Assembly: GCA_016296575.1 (NCBI GenBank)
Contig: JAEDJA010000031.1
Location: 1-29,897 of the forward strand
Origin: Treponema sp.
GTDB taxonomy: Bacteria > Spirochaetota > Spirochaetia > Treponematales > Treponemataceae
Reading direction: 5' to 3'
Length of the DNA: 29,897 nucleotides
The notes under the pieces were generated by a model. It was not told the DNA's origin and ran no database searches. It saw only the letters and a list, made by a program, of their open reading frames with translations. Positions 22,156-29,897 of the stretch are shown piece after piece. The position numbers and the translations under genes are program-made. The first letter of the stretch is position 1. Every line of letters starts with the position of its first letter.

Positions 22156-23523
22156 ATGAATAATTCACTTGCCGAAAACAAGATGGGTACAATGCCTGTC
22201 TTCAAACTGATTTTGAACATGTCACTTCCAATGATGTTTTCCATGTTCATTCAGGCCATGTACAATATTGTTGACAGCTATTTTGTTGCTAAAATTTCAG
22301 AAAACGCAATTACAGCCGTATCACTTGCATTCCCGGTTCAAAACCTGATGATTTCTTTTGCGGTTGGTACATCTGTTGGTGTGAACGCCCTTCTTTCTAT
22401 GAGACTTGGTCAGAAAAATCAGGATGAAGTAAATAAAGCTGGAATGAACGGTATCTTCCTGGCACTTGCTACTTACGTACTTTTTGCTGTACTTGGAATT
22501 TTCTTCCTTAAATCTTACTTTTACAGCCAGATTGATATTCAGGAAATTCGTGATTATGGCTTAACTTACATGAATATTGTTCTGTTCATGGGATTTGGGT
22601 GCTTTAGTTCCATCATGTTTGAAAAACTTCTGCAATCAACTGGGAAAGCCACTTTGAGCATGTGGAGTCAGCTAATCGGTGCTATTACAAACATCATCCT
22701 GGATCCTATGATGATTATGGGAATTGGACCTTTCCCTGCCATGGGTATTGCCGGTGCAGCCTGGGCCACTGTAATTGGTCAGATTCTTGCTGCAATTGTA
22801 TCCATAAGCCTGAACATCAAATACAACAATGAAATCCAGTTCAGATGGAAATCATTCCGACCTGACTTAAAAGTGATTGTAGCCATTTACAAAGTAGGTA
22901 TTCCTTCGATTGTACTCAGTTCCATTGCCAGCGTAACAACAACTCTCATCAACATGATTTTGGGAGCCTTCTCATCAACAGCCATTGCAGTTTACGGACT
23001 TTACTTTAAGTTGAACAGTTTTATTTTCATGCCAGTCTTTGGATTGAACAGCGGAATTGTTCCTATAATTGCTTACAACTACGGTGCACAGAATTACAAG
23101 CGCCTTACATCTTCCATTAAACTTGGACTTGCCATAGCATTCGTAATCATGGTAGTGGGAATGCTCATCTTTATGATTATTCCAGGTCCACTTTTGAGCC
23201 TGTTTGAAGCCAGTGATGAAATGCTTTCCATTGGAATTCCAGCCATGCGCATTATTGCTTCCAGTTTCTGTGGAGCCGCCATTGCCATTGTTTTGGGTTC
23301 CGTTTTCCAGGCTCTAAGTTCAGCTATGCTCAGTATGATTGTTTCTGTATGCCGCCAGGTCCTGGTTCTTACTCCAGCCGCCTACCTTCTTTCACTTACA
23401 GGCAACATCAACAACATCTGGTTCTGCTTCCCAATTGCCGAAGTGGTATCGGTAGGATTAAGCTTGATTTTCTATAGAAAGATTTACAGAGAGAAGATTC
23501 TGCCCCTAAAACCAACAAATTAA
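22156..23523 (+). CDS. MATE-family multidrug/metabolite exporter
   Basis: MATE proteins export drugs or metabolites in exchange for Na+ or H+. The 455-residue length and about twelve membrane segments fit. Signatures include LSLPMMFSMFIQAMYNIVDS-like sequence near residue 25, ILDPMMIMGIGPFPAMGIAG in the middle and GLNSGIVPIIAYNYGAQNY in the second half, the usual family blocks. AAGGA lies seven bases before the ATG at 22156. It follows the pheT terminator closely, so it needs its own promoter or read-through. The substrate cannot be inferred. The gene ends at the start of the large repeat cluster. Confidence 0.93.
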   Translation: MNNSLAENKMGTMPVFKLILNMSLPMMFSMFIQAMYNIVDSYFVAKISENAITAVSLAFPVQNLMISFAVGTSVGVNALLSMRLGQKNQDEVNKAGMNGIFLALATYVLFAVLGIFFLKSYFYSQIDIQEIRDYGLTYMNIVLFMGFGCFSSIMFEKLLQSTGKATLSMWSQLIGAITNIILDPMMIMGIGPFPAMGIAGAAWATVIGQILAAIVSISLNIKYNNEIQFRWKSFRPDLKVIVAIYKVGIPSIVLSSIASVTTTLINMILGAFSSTAIAVYGLYFKLNSFIFMPVFGLNSGIVPIIAYNYGAQNYKRLTSSIKLGLAIAFVIMVVGMLIFMIIPGPLLSLFEASDEMLSIGIPAMRIIASSFCGAAIAIVLGSVFQALSSAMLSMIVSVCRQVLVLTPAAYLLSLTGNINNIWFCFPIAEVVSVGLSLIFYRKIYREKILPLKPTN

Positions 23524-23549
23524 TTTGCGGCAGTAAAAAGCCCCCTCCC

Positions 23550-23678
23550 AGGAAGGTCCCTTTCCATGAAAAATACGGGAAGGAAGACAGGGGCAATCCA
23601 AACTAATTATTTGCGTGCATTCAAAAGTGGGACGCAGGAAGGCCCCTCTCCATGAAAAATACGGGAAGGAAGACAGGG
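23550..23678. repeat. Two direct copies of a 43 bp GC-rich repeat
   Basis: Copies at 23550-23592 and 23636-23678 match at 41 of 43 positions (cores CCATGAAAAATACGGGAAGG and GAAGACAGGG), 86 bp apart. The reverse complement of parts of the same motif (ATGAAAAATAC and GACAGGG) occurs in the 92 bp tandem repeats to the right, making the whole cluster an inverted arrangement. No coding potential is credible. Confidence 0.88.
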
Positions 23679-23770
23679 TCTGCGAAAAACATTCGTCGGC
23701 CGGAACATAGTTTCCGCACCGGCCGACGCATGTAGCGACGCTAGCTAGCGTTTTTCGACAGATCCCTGTC
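23672..23770. repeat. Nested hairpin (cruciform-like) of about 99 bp
   Basis: The outer arm GACAGGG-TCTG-CGAAAAAC (23672-23690) is nearly complementary to the segment 23750-23770. Inside is a perfect 10 bp stem, CGTCGGCCGG (23694-23703) with CCGGCCGACG (23719-23728), and a perfect 14 bp palindrome ACGCTAGCTAGCGT (23738-23751). Such an extended GC-rich foldback could be a REP/BIME-like element, a strong bidirectional terminator after the MATE gene, or a recombination hotspot. Confidence 0.85.
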
Positions 23771-23995
23771 TGACTGGTAGTATTTTTCATACGCGGTGGT
23801 ACAATTCGTAGTGACCCGCTTTTTAATGCACCGCGGAAGTATAGCGTCGACAGACCCCTGACTGACTGGTAGTATTTTTCATGCGCGGTGGTACCATTCG
23901 TAGTGACCCGCTTTTTAATGCACCGCGGAAGTATAGCGTCGACAGACCCCTGACTGACTGGTAGTATTTTTCATGCGCGGTGGTACCATTCGTAG
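23757..23995. repeat. 92 bp tandem repeat, 2.6 copies
   Basis: Copies start at 23757, 23849 and 23941, exactly 92 bp apart. The first two match at 88 of 92 positions; the third is identical to the second for 55 bp and breaks off at 23995. Each unit holds GGTAGTATTTTTCATGCGCG, a GCGGTG...CACCGC stem, and GTCGACAG at the junction. No convincing reading frame runs through it. The high identity of copies 2 and 3 suggests recent expansion. Confidence 0.93.
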
Positions 23996-24055
23996 GGGGA
24001 CTTTTTGCTGTCGACTACGAACCTCATGTTATACGAGGTCAAAATTCGAGTTTTG
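23989..24055. repeat. Short hairpins bordering the repeat cluster
   Basis: TTCGTAG (23989-23995) pairs with CTACGAA (24015-24021); ACCTC (24021-24025) with GAGGT (24035-24039); CAAAA (24040-24044) with TTTTG (24051-24055). The tandem repeats end at the first of these, so this may be the boundary of the inserted element. The stretch 24056-24119 holds nothing else I can identify. Confidence 0.55.
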
Positions 24056-24133
24056 CAATAGCCTGGAGGCTAGGTAAACCATTGCTTAGCATCTTCAACT
24101 AAATGAAATAAAAATGCACGCTTTCGAAATTAT

Positions 24134-24535
24134 GTGTATTCTATCAAATGTATTGCTGAGTCAATGATTGGAAATTATTGCCGGAATGTAACGAATCCTC
24201 AGAGCACTCTTGATTTATTTTCTGAGTCTGATAACTTCAAGCTTTTTATGGGTGATACAGGTCTTCTAATTACTCAGATTTTAAGAACGTCAAATATTGT
24301 TCAGGAAGATTTGTACAGAAAAATCATTACAGGACATTTAGGAGCTAATCTTGGAATGATTTTTGAAAACATGGTGGCACAGATGCTTAGGGCAAGAGGT
24401 TATGAACTTTTCTTCCACGAATATTACTACACTCCAAAGGGAAAGAAAACCGAACAAAAATATGAAGTCGATTTTTTGATTGTAAAAGATGGTCATCTCT
24501 GTCCGATAGAAGTTATGTCATATGTGAACTTCTGA
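24134..24535 (+). pseudogene. Remnant of a DUF4143 ATPase (C-terminal part)
   Basis: The frame encodes NFKLFMGDTGLLITQIL, GANLGMIFENMVAQMLRARG and YEVDFLIVKDGHLCPIEV, the characteristic C-terminal half of AAA/DUF4143 proteins. The ATPase half with Walker motifs is absent, and the end breaks off after PIEV with MSYVNF instead of the usual conserved tail. No ribosome-binding site precedes the nominal GTG. It directly follows the repeat cluster, so the 5' part was probably lost when that DNA was inserted or rearranged. It is a different subfamily member from the intact ATPase at 3474-4703. Confidence 0.8.
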
Positions 24536-24592
24536 ACCAACTTTTTGCAATATAAAACCTGATAATATTTTCAAACTTATTACTATTCAGAT

Positions 24593-24621
24593 TTGACCTG
24601 AGTTCTTTTTCGTATTAAAAT
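24593..24621 (+). promoter_or_regulatory. Promoter of the GH43-like gene
   Basis: TTGACC (24593-24598), exactly 17 bp, TAAAAT (24616-24621). The expected start near 24628 is one base from the ATG at 24629, so the transcript may be leaderless. The ATG at 24620 overlaps the -10 and cannot be used from this promoter. Confidence 0.6.
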
Positions 24622-24628
24622 GTTTATT

Positions 24629-26404
24629 ATGGCTTTTTTGTTGAGTTATACCCGTAAAGAGATTGATAATGTTTTTTATGATGCAAGACTTGCTTTCAGT
24701 TTGCATCTGGCTGTAAGTAAAGATGGAAAGAATTTTGTTGCTTTGAATCATAATTCTGGTGTTCTTTTTGCAAAGGCAAGTGAAAATGATGACGGCAGCT
24801 TAAATCCTAAAACTTTGGGTTTCCCAATTATTGTATCAAAAAATGATTTGCAGGAGCTGGGAATTGTTTCTTTTGATGATGGCAAATCAGTATCTAATAA
24901 CGAAATTGATAAATCCTATGCAGTTGCAGCTATTCTTCTTGGACCAGACGGACAGGATTTTCAGGAAAAGAATGAAAAGGATGCAGTTTTATTTTTCACT
25001 GATGATTTTGTGCATTATAGCGAGTCTCAAAAAATTCGATTTGAAGATTACGAGAAAATCAAGAAAAATGCTTTTTTACAGATGGAAAAACTGGAGCCTG
25101 AAAACTTCAAATATAATGTAGAGCAATTACAAAATTTAGTTTCTAAGATTGAAGGTGCTTTACCTTGTAATGTAATTCAGATTTCTGAGAAAAAGTATGA
25201 ATATTTGTGTAAAAAACTTGGTGAACGAAAAAATGTTGAAATCAGACTGCCAGAAAATATAAAAGTCACTTCAAAAAAAGATTTGCAAATGGTGAGGGCA
25301 GAGGCAGTTTACAGTGACGGAACTGTTGCAACAAAAAAAATCATTTGGGATTTTGACAGAATTGATTTTTCACAAAAGGGAAAACAAAAAATTTATGGGG
25401 AAATATATTGTCCACATTTTCCATTTCCAATTGCATCGGACAGAGCTGATCCTGATGTTTTCAAATGGAAGGGAAAATATTATTTTATTGCAACAAATGA
25501 TGCTGACCAAAATCATACTTTGTATATGAGGCAAGCTGATTCAATAGAGGTAATTCCAAATGCATCTGAAAGTTTAATTTTGGATTCAAGTACTTATAAA
25601 AATATTGGTGGACTTTTGTGGGCACCAGAGTTTCATGAAATCAATGGAAAGTTATATATTTTCTTTGCAGCTACTCCAGGTGAGTTTTTTTGGGAAGAAA
25701 GTCATGTTATGTGTTTGAAAGAGGGTGGAAATCCTATGAATCGTAATGACTGGTCTGAGCCAAAACGAATTTGCAGAATGGATGGAAGTGAGCTTTGTGA
25801 AGCTGGAAAAGTTATTACATTGGATATGACCTGTTTTTTGTGGCAGGATGAATATTATGTAATCTGGTCACAGCGACAATTTGTGCCTGTTGATTTAGGT
25901 GCCTGGCTTTATATTGCAAAGCTTGATGAAAATGAACCATGGAAACTGAAAAGTGAACCTGTTTTGCTTTCTAAACCTGAATTTGGCTGGGCAAATAATC
26001 ATACTTTTGTGGATGAAGGACCTTTTGCTCTTATTCGTGGGGATAAACTTTTTGTGACTTTCAGTAGTGCGGCGGTGGATACTTCTTACGTAGTTGGACT
26101 TTTACAGATTGAAAAAGGAAAAAATCCTTTGGAGCGTGAAAACTGGAAAAAAACGGGTTATCCTTTGCTTTCTTCTCGCAGTATTGAGGGTGAGTTTGGA
26201 ACTGGTCACAATGCTTATGTGATTGATGAAGATGGTGTAGTTTGGAATACATATCATGCCAGACCTGGAACTCAAGCTCCGCGTTCAAGTGGAATAAGAC
26301 GTGTTCATTTTGATGTAGATGGGGAACCAGTTCTTGATTTGACAGAGGAAAATGATGTTCTGAAAGAATTTAGAAAAGTTGAGATTGAGGTAGAGATTCA
26401 GTAG
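24629..26404 (+). CDS. GH43-like glycoside hydrolase (arabinofuranosidase/xylosidase type), intracellular
   Basis: The protein has about 591 residues and no signal peptide, so it probably acts on imported oligosaccharides. The N-terminal part (MAFLLSYTRKE..., SLHLAVSKDGKNFVALN) resembles the family's lead-in. Residues near 215-255 form a small Ig-like domain (RAEAVYSDGTVATKKIIWD). The five-bladed propeller then shows RADPDVFKWKGKYYFIATND (general base D), the middle aspartate around ITLDMTCFLW, and DEGPFALIRGDKLFVTFS (catalytic E). TGHNAYVIDEDG and YHARPGTQAPRS close it. No ribosome-binding site is seen for either ATG. Convergent with the AraC regulator. The exact subfamily and substrate are uncertain. 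Confidence 0.82.
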   Translation: MAFLLSYTRKEIDNVFYDARLAFSLHLAVSKDGKNFVALNHNSGVLFAKASENDDGSLNPKTLGFPIIVSKNDLQELGIVSFDDGKSVSNNEIDKSYAVAAILLGPDGQDFQEKNEKDAVLFFTDDFVHYSESQKIRFEDYEKIKKNAFLQMEKLEPENFKYNVEQLQNLVSKIEGALPCNVIQISEKKYEYLCKKLGERKNVEIRLPENIKVTSKKDLQMVRAEAVYSDGTVATKKIIWDFDRIDFSQKGKQKIYGEIYCPHFPFPIASDRADPDVFKWKGKYYFIATNDADQNHTLYMRQADSIEVIPNASESLILDSSTYKNIGGLLWAPEFHEINGKLYIFFAATPGEFFWEESHVMCLKEGGNPMNRNDWSEPKRICRMDGSELCEAGKVITLDMTCFLWQDEYYVIWSQRQFVPVDLGAWLYIAKLDENEPWKLKSEPVLLSKPEFGWANNHTFVDEGPFALIRGDKLFVTFSSAAVDTSYVVGLLQIEKGKNPLERENWKKTGYPLLSSRSIEGEFGTGHNAYVIDEDGVVWNTYHARPGTQAPRSSGIRRVHFDVDGEPVLDLTEENDVLKEFRKVEIEVEIQ

Positions 26405-26425
26405 TGCAGGTGGAGATAATTCTCT

Positions 26426-27280
26426 CTATCTTCCGCTTCTTATCTTCCGATACTCCGACGGCGAAACGCCTGTGTGCTTGTGAAAAAGACGGCTGAAATA
26501 AAGGGCGTTATCATATCCGACAGATTCGGCAATTTCAGAGATATTATATTCAGTTGTTTCAAGTAAATTCTTGGCATTTACCATTCGCAGAGAAAGAATA
26601 TACTGCATAGGTGTAACTTTCAAAATTTGTTTAAAGCTTCGTATAAACCAACAGGTGCTCATATACCGCGATTCTGCATATTCATCAATATTAAGAGGTT
26701 TGTTGTAATTTTCATTAAAATAATGGGTAGCACGTTCGATTTCATTCTGAATGTCGCTACCCGTTTTTCGTCCCTCTTTAATATAACGGTTAATCATAAT
26801 AAAAATATGACGAAGCATAATAGCAATCAATTCTTCATAATTAGGACGGCATAACTGCAGTTCCTGAATAATCTGACGATACAGCCAAGTGTAGTCAGGG
26901 GAGTTACCTGTGTAAAAAACATTTTCATCATGTGGCATTTCGTAGTTGTCCAGAATTCCTTCCACCATTCTTCCTGTGAAATGTATCCAATAAACTTCTG
27001 TCTTATCGGGAGCGTAATAATAATACATCTGACTTTCGTTTGGACGGTATAAAATCATATTTCCTTCGGTTATGATATGCTCTTTTCCTTCAAAGAAAAA
27101 ATGCCCCTTTCCCTTGGCAATATATAAAAGCTGATAATCCTTTCTGCCTTTCGGGCGTTCGGTAGCAACGACAGGTCTGCTATGAACCCGATAATACCCA
27201 CAACTTGTAACGACGAGTGATTTGCTTGTATCAACCGTATCATTAAGTGAATTATGAAGATATGCAACATTTGTAAACAT
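26426..27280 (-). CDS. AraC-family transcriptional regulator
   Basis: The 284-residue protein has an N-terminal cupin-like sensor (KDYQLLYIAKGKGHFFFEGK, EGNMILYRPNESQMYYYY, EVYWIHFTG), typical of sugar-sensing AraC proteins, and a C-terminal pair of helix-turn-helix motifs (LNIDEYAESRYMSTCWFIRS and NISEIAESVGYDNALYFSRL, then FHKHTGVSPSEYRK). The ATG at 27280 has a consensus AAGGAGG eight bases upstream. It is divergent from the sugar transporter and lacZ genes and very likely controlled them. Residues look intact even though the target operon is damaged. Confidence 0.94.
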   Translation of the reverse strand: MFTNVAYLHNSLNDTVDTSKSLVVTSCGYYRVHSRPVVATERPKGRKDYQLLYIAKGKGHFFFEGKEHIITEGNMILYRPNESQMYYYYAPDKTEVYWIHFTGRMVEGILDNYEMPHDENVFYTGNSPDYTWLYRQIIQELQLCRPNYEELIAIMLRHIFIMINRYIKEGRKTGSDIQNEIERATHYFNENYNKPLNIDEYAESRYMSTCWFIRSFKQILKVTPMQYILSLRMVNAKNLLETTEYNISEIAESVGYDNALYFSRLFHKHTGVSPSEYRKIRSGR

Positions 27281-27305
27281 AGTCAATACCTCCTTTTCTT
27301 AAGTA

Positions 27306-27359
27306 TATCAGACATATGATGATATTTTAATAGATTTGTATCATTTTGTGCATATTTTA
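27306..27359. promoter_or_regulatory. Imperfect direct repeats between araC-type gene and transporter, candidate regulator sites
   Basis: ATATTTTA occurs at 27322-27329 and 27352-27359, 30 bp apart, each preceded by TATCA (27306-27310 and 27339-27343). AraC-family proteins usually bind direct repeats upstream of a weak -35, and no strong -35 is seen before the transporter gene. The spacing is wider than typical, so this is tentative. Confidence 0.35.
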
Positions 27360-27467
27360 GTCTATTGTGTTTATGGTACGAGGGTAAAAACCGTGTTAGT
27401 ATGTAATCAGGAAAAACAAAGGCGACATTAAATGGAAACAGTATTCTCTATTAAAGGAGAGTTTTCT

Positions 27468-28904
27468 ATGGATAACAAGAAGTATCTTAAATGGTAAAAC
27501 AAAATCGGATATGGCTCGGGAGATATCGCAGGAAACGTTGTTTACGCGTTTCTCGCAACATTTGTTATGATTTATCTTACCGATACAGCAGGACTTAACG
27601 CAGGTATAGTCGGAACGCTGATGATGGTTTCAAAAATATTTGATGGCTTTACAGATATCATTTTTGGTTCACTTATTGATAAGACAAAAACAAAAATGGG
27701 TAAGGCAAGACCTTGGATGCTCTGGCCTTACATAGGCTGCAGCTTGATGCTGATTGCAATATTTGCCGTTCCGTTAGAATGGGGAGATGTAGCAAAATAT
27801 GCATATTTCTTCATCACATACACTTTACTTAACGGTGTGTTCTTTACAGCAAACAATATTGCATATTCCGCTCTCACAGCACTCATTACCAGAAACGGTA
27901 ACGAAAGAGTCCAGATGGGTTCAATCCGATTCATTTTCGCATTTGGAACAAGTCTGCTTATCCAGTCAGTAACTGTAAAGGCTGTTGAATGGTGTGGCGG
28001 CGGAGCTGAAGGCTGGAGAACAGTTGCAATAATCTACGCAATCATAGGTCTCATCGTAAACACAATCTCTGTATTCTCTGTAAAGGAGCTGCCCAAAAAA
28101 GAACTTAAAAAGGAAAATCCCGCAGGTGAAGAAGCAGCAAAGTTTTCAAGCGATGCTTATCCCGACTTTGAGCTTGCATATAAGGAAAACCGTGTAAAGG
28201 ACGTAAGTAAGAAATATTCACTTGTTGATTCCGCAAAAATTCTTCTTGCCAATAAATACTACATTCTGATATGCAGCATCTACATTCTGACGCAGCTTTT
28301 CTCATCAACACTCAGTATGGGAATCTACTATATGACTTACATTTTAGGTGACGCAGATTTACTTGGCACATTCTCCTTCGCAATCAATATCCCGATGATT
28401 TGCGGTCTGCTTATTACACCCTTCATTGTAAAGAAATGCAAGGGTATGTACAAACTTAATCTAACAGGTTACCTCATTTCTACCATCGCAAGAGCACTGG
28501 TAATGGTTGGCGGATATATGCAGAATATCCCGATGATGCTGATTTTCACAGGTGTTGCCGCAATCGCAATGAGTCCTATGCAGGGCGACCTTAACGCACT
28601 TATCGCAGCTTGCTCCGATTATACATACCGCACAACAGGCAAACGAATCGACGGAACAATGTATTCCTGCTCATCTCTCGGTGTTAAAATCGGTGGCGGT
28701 ATCGGAACAGCTCTTACAGGCTGGTTGCTTGCAGCAGGCGGATATGTTGCAAACGCTGCTGTACAGCCTGAATCCTGCATCAATATGCTGCACTTTATGT
28801 ATCTTTGGTTACCGATGATATTAAATCTCTTGATTACAATTCTTCTCTCACGTCTTACAGTTGAAAAAGCAAACGAAGATTGGGATAAAACCCACAGCAA
28901 CTAA
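27468..28904 (+). pseudogene. GPH-family sugar/cation symporter with a nonsense codon at codon 10
   Basis: A consensus AAAGGAG precedes the ATG at 27468, which encodes MDNKKYLKW and then TAA (27495-27497). The same frame continues without break to 28904 as NKIGYGSGDIAGNVVYAF, MIYLTDTAGLNAGIVGTL and DKTKTKMGKARPWMLWPYIG, a classic GPH (MelB-like) transporter of 478 codons. Relatives usually have tyrosine or a similar residue where the stop lies, so a one-base change is likely. An internal ATG at 27567 could start a protein lacking most of the first membrane segment. The intact remainder suggests a very recent mutation, read-through, or a sequencing error. It is followed 12 bp later by lacZ, implying a galactoside transporter. 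Confidence 0.88.
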
Positions 28905-28916
28905 GGAGGACATCTT

Positions 28917-29897
28917 ATGAAACCTACACTCGAATGGCTTAAGAATCCAGAAATTTTTGAAGTTAACCGTGAAAAGGCACATTCTGATCATAGCTATACT
29001 ACAAAGGACGGCGACCTTCGTCAGAGTCTTAGCGGTACTTGGAAGTTTTCATATAGCGAACATCCTGACAGCAGACCTGCCGATTTCTACAAGAACGATT
29101 TTGATGTAACAAGCTTTGAGGAAATCAAAGTTCCGGGACATATTCAGTTACAGGGATACGATAAACCACAATATGTGAACACACAGTATCCATGGGAAGG
29201 CCAGGAAAAACTCCTTCCTCCGCAGATACCGCAGAAGCGAAACCCTGTGGGAAGCTATGTTAAATTCTTTGATATTGACAAGGCTCTTATCGGCAAAGAT
29301 ACATACATCAGCTTTCAGGGCGTCGAAACCGCAATCTATGTGTGGCTTAACGGCGAGTTTGTAGGTTACTCCGAGGACAGCTTTACACCTTCCGAATTCA
29401 GTATTACCCCTTATCTCAAGGAAAAAAACAACAAGCTTGCGGTTGAGGTTTACCGTTACAGCACAGCAAGCTGGCTTGAAGACCAGGATTTCTGGAGATT
29501 TTCAGGTATCTTCCGTGACGTGTATCTTTACGCTGTTCCTGAAATTCACGTTCGTGATATGAAGGTTATTGCTGATTACGATTACGAAAACGGAAATGGT
29601 ATTCTTACAACCGAACTCGATATTATTGGCGAAAAGGACTACTCCGTAAAGCTTACGCTTACCGACAAAAACGGCATCAAGGTTTACGAAAGCGACACAG
29701 CAGATGTTTCAGCTTCAATTCCGAATGTTATGCCTTGGAGTGCAGAACAGCCTGACCTCTATACACTTACTGCTGAAATTACCGCTGACGGTGAAATAAT
29801 CGAAACAGCCGAAACAAAGGTTGGTTTCCGTACTTTTGAAGTGGCTTTATCTGGGACTACATCGACCAGTCACTTTACAAGGACGGAGTGCTTGTTT
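28917..29897 (+). pseudogene. lacZ: Beta-galactosidase (GH2) with an internal out-of-frame deletion; runs off the window
   Basis: An AAGGAGG ribosome-binding site precedes the ATG at 28917. The first 308 or so residues are typical GH2: LSGTWKFSY, VPGHIQLQGYDKPQYVNTQY, FQGVETAIYVWLNGEFVGYS, STASWLEDQDFWRFSGIFRD, then VGFRTFE. Intact enzymes continue here into the catalytic barrel. Instead, from about 29843 another frame reads GFIWDYIDQSLYKDGVLV, a motif that normally lies some 200 residues later, just after the nucleophile region. The segment with both catalytic glutamates is missing and the join is frame-shifted. It could be a real deletion or an assembly join near a contig end. The gene continues beyond the window. 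Confidence 0.85.

Noticed and set aside
23506..23790. Minus-strand frame with FPYFSWRGAF-type repeats
   Set aside because: It is the translation of the 43 bp direct repeats and has no start signal or known fold.
23757..23995. CRISPR array or integron attC array
   Set aside because: The units are 92 bp, identical throughout with no spacers, lack the GTTRRRY/RYYYAAC ends of attC sites, and contain no gene cassettes or integrase.
24026..24039. Phage attachment site at the edge of the repeat cluster
   Set aside because: There is no integrase, no tRNA gene and no second copy of the core in the window.

Overview
The window looks like chromosome from a host-associated or rumen/gut Treponema-like spirochaete. 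The strongest pointer is a 570-residue PheT of the archaeal/eukaryotic-size type that spirochaetes use. A FlgM-like anti-sigma factor, moderate-to-low GC and many small dispersed palindromic repeats fit this. The genus is inference; no rRNA gene is present.

Layout. (1) 1-345: the tail of an unidentified gene, then a small element with inverted ends holding six 23-24 bp repeats. (2) 346-9700, minus strand: a type I restriction-modification island transcribed hsdM, KilA-N fragment, KilA-N, hsdS, out-of-frame third specificity domain, AAA/DUF4143 ATPase, hsdR. Its promoter has an extended -10 and AGTGTCA operator-like boxes. (3) 9748-18140: a DUF4867-like cupin, rsmI, flgM, a Fe-ADH-fold protein without metal ligands, a SpoU methyltransferase, a RelBE-type toxin-antitoxin pair, a CPA2 antiporter with CBS domains divergent from an mscS channel, and an HD hydrolase. 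(4) 18151-23523: nth and metK on the minus strand, divergent from pheT and a MATE exporter on the plus strand. (5) 23524-24535: 600 bp of GC-rich direct, tandem and inverted repeats, then a gene remnant. (6) 24593-29897: a carbohydrate region with a GH43-like glycosidase, an AraC regulator, a GPH sugar transporter with a nonsense codon at codon 10, and a lacZ with an internal out-of-frame deletion.

The most interesting system is the restriction-modification island. hsdS carries a pentanucleotide tract (8 whole CAGAA units plus a partial one, read on the minus strand). The tract has no stop in any frame. At the present length translation stops just after it, giving a 450-residue HsdS with two target-recognition domains (TRDs). 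One extra unit, or two fewer, would join it in frame to a third TRD and give a 662-residue protein. The same protein has a LTAE repeat between TRD1 and TRD2, like the EcoR124-type repeat that sets recognition-site spacing. Near-identical 44 bp DNA repeats at the ends of TRD2 and TRD3 could allow cassette exchange. Together these suggest a multi-mode switch of methylation specificity.

Other points worth checking: a possible pseudoknot covering the metK ribosome-binding site; predicted leaderless rsmI and GH43 transcripts; and the decayed galactoside operon at the right end, which may be a recent acquisition from a Firmicute.
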